The notes beneath the pieces were generated by a model. The model worked only from the letters and a program-made list of their open reading frames with translations, made no database searches and had not been told where the DNA came from. Shown in pieces: positions 23,201-35,200 of a stretch of DNA of 64,000 nt (the first letter of the stretch is position 1; each line of letters starts with the position of its first letter). Origin of the DNA: Oopsacas minuta (taxonomy: Eukaryota; Porifera; Hexactinellida; Lyssacinosida; Leucopsacidae); the NCBI GenBank assembly GCA_024704765.1, contig JAKMXF010000311.1, positions 194,735 through 258,734 on the forward strand, written 5' to 3'. A program made the translations under genes and the position numbers.

Positions 23201-26200
23201 TCTCTTTACAGATAACATCTAGTGCGTCCTCATTTAGAGAATTTTCACAAATATAAAACCACCTCTCATTTTCATAATATTTAACAGGGCTTATATCCGA
23301 ACTTATCTCAGGAACGTAGGATTCACAGCCTTCTACAAAATGAGAAAAAATGTATAAACAATTTGTCTCGGGAATATTAACAGTGTACAGTCAACTCAAT
23401 TTATATCGAAGCTCAAGGAACCGAGAAAGTTGCTTGGATATAGCGGGTAATTCGACATTACGGGAGTTGACTGTATTATCGAATAGATCAAATCGGTGGA
23501 GTGCTCATTATACAGAAAATATGTGAGTAGAGGGCGACACTTATGAATTGATGATGCACTCGAAATTTATCAGATCAAATGTTGCATCATCAAGCTGATC
23601 GCTTTGGCTAACTATGTATAATCTTATGATACACGTATGTATTAAAATACCTGTCCTGCAGGAGATGTAGTAGATATAGAAGCAATAACTGGTATTTTCA
23701 TGATTACAATTAAGAAGATTTTCTTCGTAACCTGCACAGAAATATTCAGCTGGAAGAGCCTCTATTGAAGAATCATATATATACTCATTGAATTCTGTGA
23801 ATGTTATTGCATCACGGTAGCCTAAATATCTACAAACTACATTGGAATTGGCCTCAGTCCAATAAAAGCCATAATTGCATACACTTTTCCAACCACCTCT
23901 ATATACTTCCAGTAATCCTGAAGTTCCATTACTCAAACGGATGTGGCCTTCATCTATATGAATACACAAAGCAGTGAATATTAGGCGTTACACAGGAAAG
24001 TTAAGGATATATGGGGTCAGGCCTGGGGTTGATTCCCTAGCGATTACAATTACAATCGATTACGGTTACAAATGATCCCCACACCCAAATTACGTCCGTC
24101 CGCCAAAATCTTTGTATTACATGTGCAGACCTCTTTGCAGCACCTATACCGCACCTTCATGCGGTTCTAGCTACGCCTCTACCTGGAAAATATATATTTT
24201 GGTAACATACAGTAGCCTAGCTAGACCCAGTCATACCCAAGATATGTAAATCAGAACATTTTAGTTTTCAATGTAATATATATATATTTCTTGCTCACCT
24301 GGTTCAGTACATTCAACAAATACGATTCTGTTAGAAGGACATGTTGCTTGAGAATTTTCACAATCACATAGAGAGTTCTCAATTCCACTGCAATTGTATT
24401 GCAGAGGAGAAATTTGGTAGTCGGTTTCTTGTATTGTATAATTACTTACTAGGAATACTGCACCATGGTCTAACTCTCTACACACAACTTGTGCATCTTC
24501 TTCTGTAAATCCATCTGCACACAATGTATACCACCCACTGTTATAAAGATACAATACTCCTGTTTCCGAAGGATTATGGGCAAAAGTTTCACAACCCTCT
24601 AAAAAGATAATATCATTCAAATACAGTGGTATTTGCCTATTAGTAAACGTATTTTGCAGGAATCTTCCTTGCAATATGTGAATTCCTATTAAGGTATCGC
24701 ACTATCTATCATATAAATATCGGTTCTATACTTCTATAAATAGGGAAATATCGAAATGTCGGAAAAAATCGAATTTCCAGAAATTTCAGAAAACCATTTT
24801 TTTAATATTTCGGGATTATAATATTATTTCGAAGTATTTTTGAAATCTCCCGCTATCAATATTTTCGATGATATATCTGTACCAAACCTTGTGTCATTAG
24901 ACGAATATTTAATAGGCAAACAGCATTGTACATATTTGAGAATCTTAGGTGAATAGGAAATTGTTCACTTACCTTGTTCACACGTAAGAATTGTTTCAGT
25001 AAAGCAATAGTTATAGAGATAATAATCACAATCTAGTATATACTTCTCTGTTCCCAAACAATCGATGTAATAAATAAATTCGTCTGTGTCTGAATATCCG
25101 TATACAGGATTGTAATCATATGTTAAGGCATTCCTATAACCTGCAAGTTTGCATACAAGATCAGCATCTGATTGGCCTAGGTTTGTATCACACAATTTCG
25201 TCAGTCGATTATTATATATTGTGACGCTACCGCTTGAACCTTGTGAAAGTTGAATTGTGCCTTGAGCTATCAAAAGATACATAAATTATACACAGAAGAA
25301 TTTCAATAATAGTCTACAAACTTAGTAACTGCATGCAGTTTTAGATATCATTTTCTCGATAAAACTTGAGATTTTCAATTGATAAATACATAACTAAGAG
25401 GGAATTATGTTTACTAAACAAATAAAATTCAGCGTGACCTGTAGAGTTTTTCAATTTAGAATAAAGAAAGTTTTACATTTTTGTAATGCAAATACTTCAA
25501 AAATGGTAAATATACAGCGATTAATAAATCTAAGAATCAATTGTTTTATCAATATTTACAATAGGGAAAACTTAATAATATTAATTATATTATTCACCTG
25601 GAGGATTGCACTGGAGTTTAACTATCGTTTCGGATGCACAAATCGGAGATGTAGCAACAGAATTACAATCGCACAATGAATCTTCTTCTCCAGTGCAATA
25701 GTGCTGATATGAATATATATCATCATAAGGAAGATTGTAGACAGCTTCAAAATATTGTGCGAATGTGTAATTAAGATAATCTCCAAATCCATTTTCATTA
25801 CATATTATATTGGCCATATTTGCATCGAAATAATCTGCACATAAATAATACCAAGAATTATCAGTGAAGTATCTAACGACTTGTAAAGAAGTGTCCGCAT
25901 TAGGATCAATAAAGGATTCGCAACCTCCTACAAGATTATAATATATTGTACAATTTTGAATTTACCGAAAGAATATAAATCGTATAAAATATACAGCCAA
26001 CTCCTGTTATATCAAATACCCATAAGAATATCGAAATAGAAGTAATCATCGCGGTCCCTTGCACTTCGATATGACTGGAGTTGACAGTGAGCAATTATAA
26101 CATAGTACTAACCTTGTTCACATCTTACAGTTGGTGTATGTATACAATAGTCATTGTAATAAAATCCACAGTCAAGCAAGTTTTGTTCATTTCCCCAGCA

Positions 26201-29200
26201 AAATATATCATCAATAGTTTTATGCGCCTTATAGTTGTAGTAGTAAGAGTAGTAATAGTAATAGTAATAGTAATAATAGTAATAGCTGTAATAGTAGTCT
26301 GGATTGTAGTCGTGAGAATATGGGCGAGCTGTTCTAAAACCAGCACTTCTGCAGGCTACATTTGCATTATCTTGAGTCCAAATAATGTTGTAATCACAAA
26401 CGACATGCCATTCTCCAGCTGTATATACTTCTATGTTTCCATAATGGCCCTCACTGAGACGTACAGTACCATTATCTAAAGTTAAATAAGTTTGGCATCA
26501 AAACAATCTAAATCGAATGTGCTACATCTGATGCAAATGAAAATAAATACAGTTTGACATTCTATTAACCCTAACAATCACAATCTCAAACATATATTTA
26601 TGCCCTCAATTGTTCGATATATCGAATTGAAGCATATTATCTAAAGCAGCGGTCCCCGAATCTGGGTACGATGGACCCCAAATATTGGAGAAAATTCGCT
26701 TAAAGATACAGCTAGGATGAACAGAGACACTAGAACCAGATAGAGTTGACCATAACTGGTCCAACTCGAACCAGTCAGGCCATTTAATCTTAAACGTATA
26801 CATATTGATACTTACATGGCTGATAGCATTGAATAGAAGCAATTTCATTAGTCTCACAGGGCGACATGTCTTTGTCGCAAGCGCATAATGAGAACTCTGT
26901 CCCACTGCAATTATACGCATATGGGTAAATAGGGAGTTGTGTGATTGCATTTTCAACCTGCACATTCGAATGAGATTCTGCTTTAGTCCCTACTAACTCG
27001 AAGCAATATACATCTGCATCATATTCAGTGAAATTATCATAACATATGTAGAACAGGGATTTATCATAATGTGTCCGAACCAGCTGAGTTGTTGACTGCG
27101 AAGAATCTGGAATAACTTCACAGCCCACTAAAGTAAACAAACAATATTATACACAATATTTTAGTGGAATATTTTGATAATTTTAAAATAATACTAATTA
27201 TTAAGATAATAATAATAATAATAATAAATGATGTGTAATTAAGTATTAACGCAATACAATATATGAAACTTACCAGTTTGGCAAGTTAGAATCACTCTGT
27301 AATCACAATAGCTAGATACATAAGAGTAATAGCAATCTGCTATCTTTGTAGTTGTATCATTACACCCATAAACATAAAAATTCGGCGTATAAGTATAGCC
27401 TGTATCATAAAGCTCTAATTCGTGTGAAGTTGCTTTTGGATAACCAAGTTGTTGACAAGCAATATCAGCCAATAAATCTTCATCGATATCATCAAACCTA
27501 TGATAATAATCTAAACAGACGAATCCCCAGTCATAGCCTAAGTACATCTCAAGATACCCATCTGTAACATTTGAAAGTTGAAGTGTGCCAGTTGCTAAAA
27601 TAGGTGTATTAAATCAAAATACAAAATATGAGTCGATAGAGAGATAATACAGTAAGTAGAGGAAAAATAATTTTAAAATAATTTGAAATTAGCCACAAGT
27701 AATTGACCAGCTATCTGATAAATTGAATTATTTGAATATTCTAGTGTATTTCATATTACCTGGTCGGTTGCACCAAACAGCAACTGCTCTTGTTGATGTA
27801 GAGGTTAGATGTGTGATAGGACAATAACACAGGCTTGCTTCATTCCCTACACACTCGTGTTGGTATGAGTGGACATTGTATCCAAATGTGAGATTCGAAA
27901 TTTCGTAAGAGGTATAACTTATCGCATCAGTTCCAAAGTTTTCATGGCAGACTACATCAGCATTAGTCATTGTAAATCCTTCGCTATTTAAATAAAACCA
28001 TTCTTTTCCACTGTAATACTGTACAACAACAGTGCCTTCGTCTGCATCATGAGCGAGAGCTTCACAACCATCTAAATGCATTGAATGAGTTATTTTACCT
28101 CAATGTTTCTTGCCATTTTCCATTCTTCTAGTGTGTCACAAAAATTCCTATTTCGAGTGCAATTTTCATCCGTCAAAATGAAAAATTTGTTATTTGTTTA
28201 GTTATTATACTTAACTTTAATTTTTATAGCCTCTTGGCTATATATAGACTAATTCGATGAACGTGAAGAGCAAAAATGTTATCACCTACAGATACGTACA
28301 TATTCGAGAATCCACAATAGAAGGTGTAGTATAATAATGGAACTAACCTACTGTACAAGTTAAGTATACATGTTCATAACTACCACAATTATGAACAGTT
28401 GTATGCTCGCATTCCAAGATATTTGTTTCACTTCCGGTGCATTGAACATTGTCGAGACTGAAGACATTAGTATAGTTAGGATGGTACTGGTATTTTTCAA
28501 AACTTGATGCTCTCTTGAATCCAAGAATTCTGCAAACTACGTTAGAATCCACCATATCCCAAAAGTCATCACATACGAAACCATGCCCATTATTATAAAC
28601 TGAAATGAGACCTTCGTGACCATGAGAAAGTTGAATATGACCATTTTCTAAAAAATAGTGCAAACTTGATAGCAAAAAGTATTTGGAGATTCCAAACACA
28701 CGTATACTCTTTAAATATATATAAAGTAGACTCAGTATGAATTGAGCCAGTCACTTTGCCAGAATCAGAACTATACACATGCTCGGTAAATCAAGGAACA
28801 CCTTTTTCGCTTAATCGGATCAAAATGGCCCGATGTGATCGTATTAAACCAAGTCTACTGTATTAGAATATTTAATTCTACATATCGTCAATTCCGGTTA
28901 TATCGAAGCTCAAGGGACCGGAATAAATACTTCAATAAAAGTGGAGTTCGATATAACCTGTATAGTTTACATTACTTTGGCTGTTTTGGTCCATATTTGT
29001 ACAATTTCAGACCAATATCATCGGATATTTCTATATACTCATGATAGATTGACTCTATACAACCATACATATTCGCTCTGTCAACAGTTTATACCTGGAT
29101 TATTGCATTGTACTTCAGCTATGTTGTTATTTGCACATTCAGTAAGACTGGAAGGGCATTCACATAGAGATGACTCAGTGCCATTGCAAGTGTAGACATA

Positions 29201-32200
29201 TTTGCTTATTGGGTATTGGTTCCTCTGTGCTGTTAAAACAGATGGGAAATGAGTGAGGGTGCCTACTTGAGCATTCTCACGACAGACAACTTCTGCATTT
29301 TTATCAGTAAATCCATCCCCACATATATAGAAGAATTCAGCCTCAAAAACTCGAATTGGAGTTGGCGTTCGACTTGATATATGTGGGTAAGTTTCACATG
29401 AATCTAAGAAATGGAAATATAATAACTATCAGAATTGATCCCTACGTAGTTGATAATAATAACAGGGATCGTACAATTGAAAGTATTTCCTAATTATATG
29501 ATTAGAACATGGTTTCTAATCACTAGTGGGTGATGAGCACTTTTTGAATAAAATTATATATCATGACCACACTCTAGTCAATTTGTGATTCAGGTTTGGT
29601 CAGGTTTGCCAATGTTTGACCACTTTTGGTCAAGTTTCGTTAAAATGGTCAAGGAAAATGATCTTGACTAACAAATGACGTAAAATATCTCTGTATCCAT
29701 AGTGTGGCCAATTTTGGTCATATGATCAGTATTGATCACAGGTTAAGAAACCATGTACAGTCGAAACTGGTTTTTCTTACAGTTTTTCGTGTAAAGAAAT
29801 AGTAGAAATTATGGTTTCTGCTGTATTAGAATAAATATACATACCTGTTGCGCAAGTAAGCTGAACATGTTCATAAGAGGAACAAGAGGATAGTGAAGCT
29901 TTTGAATGGCCACAATCTGTAATGGTCTGTTCATTTCCATAACAATTAAGATAGTTAATCTTAGGTTCGAGAGGATTTTCAATATAGTTGCCAATTGTAT
30001 ATGATTCAGCTTGTATGAAGCCTAGAGTTCTGCATGCTACATTTGCATCATTCAAGTCAAAGTAATCATCACACACATAACCCCAACTGCCTTCATAATA
30101 TATCTCAAGGATTCCATCGGTAAGTCTCAAATCTCCCTCTTCTAAAATTTAACAACATTTATTAATATTTCGTCGAATTATGCATATAAAATGATGGGAA
30201 ATACCTGGAGTATAACACTCGACAGTTGCAATTTCATCAGTCTCACAATCTTGTTGGGTAACTGTGCAATCACATAGAGTATTGTTACTTTCATACCCAT
30301 CGCATTCATATCTGTATGGAGAGATTGAGTAATTGCTAGTTGTATTATTTATACTAACACTGCCCATTTCACGCAGTCCTGTATAACCGTTATCCTTGCA
30401 TAGTTTTATCGCTGCATATTGGTTTAATCCATTAGAACAAATGTAATTCCAACCAACATCTGCAGGATGTAATGCAACTTCTTTTACAGTATCTTCTGGA
30501 GCCAATAAATCGCTTTCACAGTGTCCTATATAATGAATAAGATTAGATGTAAATTATTCTTAAGTTAGGCTTTTTGTATATATTCTTTCCGATATCCAGC
30601 GTTATGAAACACATGATAGAAGCGAGGCAAGATGGAAACATGGATCCTTCAAATTTAAATATAAGTTTCAAACTAAAATCCTGACGATTCAATTTGCATA
30701 TATGTCAGCGACCGATGTTGTTGGAGAGATATATTCTACGAATTTCTCAGTCTTGAGAAAGGTTATTTCCCTGGATAACTAGTGTAAAGTCACTTTATAT
30801 TCTGAGGGGGTAAGGTTTTAATACTGAAACCTCGCCGATTATATCTTCCGCTGACATATACTACGTATAAGTAAACCAAATCGACGTATATAATTCAGAG
30901 TCCAATTCAACCAAATACCATCCAAGGTTTCGCTATATATTTTTTAGGATTAAGAGATTCCAGACTACGCTAATCATATGTAAATTTAATCCAAACTAAA
31001 TATTAGTATATATAATGAATGACATACCTGGAACAGCACACTGGACTTGAGCTACACTATCAGAATTACATGTTTGTAGAATTTTGTTGCATTCACACAA
31101 AGAATTTTCAGATCCATTACATTGAAATGCATATGGATATATTTGGTAGGTTGTATTGAGGGAAGATATGTCAATTGAATTTCTATCTATGAATCCATAA
31201 CCAGTATTTTCAATACACACAACCTCACCTACATCACTGGTGAAGCTATCAGCACAAATATAGTAGCTTGAAGCACTGAAATATTCGACTATGTTGAAAT
31301 TTGGATCAAAAGGAGGGATAATAGATTCACACATTCCTGTAGACAACATTATTAAATATTTACATATGTACCTAAACTATTAATATATATTTCAACCGAA
31401 TTGAAGGTAGCTAATCTGAAATAAATTATGCCAATATTTGTGTATTTATAATTGCAAATTATGAACTTGCCTGGATCACAAGCAACATAAATGTGTTCAG
31501 AACTTGAGCAGAAGTTTGGTATATAGAGAGAGTATGGACAATCGAGGAGAGATTGTTCACCACCGATACAACCAATGTAGTTCAGTAAATAGTTAGCATC
31601 GTTGCCGTCATTACCAATACTAGTAGATAAAGCGGACTCATAACCTAATATCTGACAAGTCACGTTAGCATTAACATCTGTCCATCCATCATCACATATA
31701 TAACCCCATTCACCATTATAGTATATCTGCAATAAACCTTTGTCTCCATTTGTTAGTCGGATTTCACCGTTTTCTATACAAAAGTTCAATAAATACAATC
31801 TCGAATAATTGCTATGGCTATGAGCCGTTACGACCATGTCAGTTTTTTTGTAAATAATTCCAATAATGATGGGCGGCAGATTCGGACCAGTTACATTACA
31901 ATAGAGTCTCGTTAATACGTACACAAGGGGACTAACAAATTCGTACTCCTTATCCTTGAGTACGCATTATCCGAACTAATTTACATTGAAAAGGCATTGA
32001 AGGGGACTGATAAAGTGTACAAAATGTGTACTCCTTATCAGGAGTTATGTCTTAACTGTGTTCGTATTAACGAGACTCTACAGTAATATATAGGCGATGA
32101 TCGGGCATATTTCATCAGCATGATACGCTCCTGGTAAAGGTGAGTTAGTTAAATAAGATTAAAATACGTATTACACAAATACTACAGTCAAATAAGTACC

Positions 32201-35200
32201 TGATGGATTGCATGTGACTTGAACCACTTCCTTAGAAGAGCATGTATTTTCTACGGTTTCACATTCACAAAGCGAGCTTTCTAACCCAGTGCAATTGAAT
32301 CCAAAATCATATATGGGGAAATCGTGGACAATTGCCCCAGAATGTGAAATAGATGTAAAGCTCTTTGCAGTAGTATTAGTATGAGATCTACAAATGACGT
32401 CAGCAGCTTCCGGTGTCATATCATCCATACAGATATACTGCCAATGGTAATCTTGGAAGAAGTATACTGTCTGAGTAATTGGCGCTACACTTTGTAGGAG
32501 AGTTTCACAACCATCTGAAGAATGTTTTAAATAGTAAAAACTATGATTAGAAAAGTAATAGAAGATTTATGATTAAAATTACCTGCTACGCAATTGACTG
32601 CAACATGTTCGGTGGAATAGCAGTTATGTGAAGTTTCAAAATTACATTCATTGATGTGGAATAGATTATTTCGACACATAACATCGTCAATATTGAAATC
32701 AAAATTGGCAAAAGAATGGCTAATGGAATGGGATGTAGATCGTCTATGCCCAAGTTGTCTGCATGCAGTATCAGAAGCTGCTTCATCCCAATGATCATCA
32801 CATACATATCCCCAACCATCTATGTATACCTCTAACAGTCCTGATTCATAATTGATACGAACATTGCCATTTTCTATAAAATATTTGAATGAATAAAGAC
32901 ATAAGCAAGGAAACTGCTTCTGGATTATTCTTAACCGGTACTCGTTGGATCATGAAAATTTAATTCTATATACTTATATAAGATCAACATTGAAATTTGT
33001 ATTCAATCACACTTTTTCACTGTGTTTTAATCAATTTTCTTTCAATTTTAGAAATATTCTAAACTATGTTTAGGCATGCTTCGAGCCGGGCCTGTATCAT
33101 TCGGGTTAGGGCCGAAAATTCGGCCCGTTGCGACCTCTATTGTGTATTGTTACCCTGAGGAGAGCACTGTACGTTAACTATAGCACCAGTAACACATTCA
33201 TCTTCATTTTCTTGGCATTGACATAGAGAATCTTCATATCCTTTACATTCGAAAGAGAAAGGATATATGTTACTGGATCCGTTGGAAATGGAGGAAGATA
33301 TGTTGAATATATCTGTACCAGTGTTTTCGCGACAAACAACTCTACCCTCTGCTTCAGTAAAGTTATCAGCACAAACTTGGTATATCGTTGTGCCGTTGTA
33401 ATATTCTAATTGGCTGATCTCAATCTCAGCTGTCTCCAATATTGATTCACAATCAACGTCTATAGAATTTATACAATGAGAAAAAAGAGTGAGATATTCA
33501 CGAAATTATTATTAAACTCATTGACAAATATTATGCCAACCGAATGATAGATTTCGTAGTTTCGCGCGCTTAGTTGCAAGTATGCAAATCATTAGGTATT
33601 GCACCTCCATAGACTTCTTTATAAAAATGAACAAATTATTGATTTAAATCTGACTGTTTTCATAAAAATTTTAGTTATTATATGTATAAGAAAATTATTC
33701 CAGGGAATATCTTTTTCCGGGGGTCTTGGTATATCAAATAGCAGGGGCATAGAATGAGAGTTTCCCTTTGCTCGAAACTCCTTAAATATACGCACAGTTG
33801 CGCTTTTTTGCTGTTCCAAACAATTCCAGCACAATTTAAAAATCTGTATACATAAACTACTCTAGCTATACCCCTGATTAACTATGAGTATCTAAGTGAA
33901 ATATTACAGTAAAACTTGCAAAATGTAACTTACTAGGGCGACAAGTGATGTAGATATGTTCATAACCTGAGCAGTATCCAGGAGTATAAATAGAATGTGC
34001 ACAATCGAGGAAATTGGTTACATCACTTTGACAATTTACCAAGTTGAGTAAGTAGTTTGTATCATCTAAGTAATGGCCAATACTGGTGGTTATTACACCA
34101 TTAAAACCTAATATATTACATGTTTGGTTTGCGCTTTGATATGACCATCCATCATCACATATATAACCCCATTCTCCGTTATAGTATACCTGCAAAAAAC
34201 CGTTGTCTCCATTTGTTAGTTGTATTTTACCGTTATCTGTAAAAAAAGGTTAATAAAATTTGTCTCCATAGCCCATACAGTAGGTTCCCTCTAATTGTTC
34301 GCTTCAAAAAAGCCAGAAATATCCGAATATTCCATGGATTTGGTAATTTTTTTAGCAAAGTAAAATTCCTGGATAATCCAGGCAACTATGCAAATCTTTT
34401 TGGAATGAATTTATTGGGACCAGTAGTGAGTTCATAACCCTGACTGTAAGATTAAATATACAAAATTGTGTAAATCAAATAAGTACCTGTTGAATCGCAG
34501 GTGATTTCAACCACATTCTTACTTAAGCAAGTATTTTCTATAATTTCACATTCACAGAGCGAGGTTTCTAGCCCAGTACAATTGAATCTATATTCATATA
34601 GCGGGAAATCGGCAATATTTTCCCCATAGTATGAAGCAGATGTAATGTTCACAGCACTAGTGTTAGTATGGGATCTACAGATGACGTTAGCAGCTTCTTG
34701 GGTCATATCATCCATACAGATATACTGCCATTTGTGATCTGTATAGATGAATGCTGGTTGAGAAATTGATGAGACACTTTGTAAAAGAGTTTCGCAACCA
34801 CCTGGATAAATAATTCAATTAAAAAACATTAGAATATTTCTTTGAAAAAATATGTTACCAACTTTACCTGATTTACAATTGACTTCAACATGTTCAAAGG
34901 AGAAGCAATTGTGTGTAGTTTGAAAGTTGCATTCAGTGATTTCTAATGCATTGTTTGGGCAGAAAACATTGTCAATGTTGAAATCATAATTGGTATGGGA
35001 ATTGAAAGTAGAAAAACTTTGAGCTCCTATATAGCCAAGTTGTCTGCACACAGCGTCAGAAGATGCTTGACTCCAATAATCATCACACACAAATCCCCAA
35101 TCATCTATGTACACTTCTAACAGTCCTGTTTTATAATCAATCCGAACATCGCCATATTCTAAAGTGAGATTGGTTATGTAAACGACTGTGCTATTGCTTT

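Larger units (their letters stand above)
18853..30525 (-). other. aGPCR B: SRCR exons 12-31
   Basis: Exons: 30525-30205, 30141-29845, 29403-29095, 28647-28348, 28071-27760, 27594-27274, 27127-26816, 26475-26113, 25927-25598, 25266-24973, 24598-24299, 23953-23651, 23332-23027, 22792-22463, 22204-21893, 21783-21493, 21034-20729, 20465-20172, 19881-19576, 19158-18853. The first is an eight-cysteine module; then six- and eight-cysteine types alternate strictly, ending with a six-cysteine module (HEWGYVCDDQWNQ). All are phase 1-1 and 97-121 codons long. Exon 19 is the longest because of a poly-tyrosine insertion. Confidence 0.83.

Noticed and set aside
26081-26479. Plus-strand frame rich in Val/Ile repeats
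   Set aside because: Antisense reading of the TAT/TAC microsatellite in SRCR exon 19; the sense strand has the cysteine pattern and splice sites.
27204-27228. AAT microsatellite as a possible regulatory element
   Set aside because: A plain trinucleotide run in an intron of AT-rich DNA; nothing suggests function.
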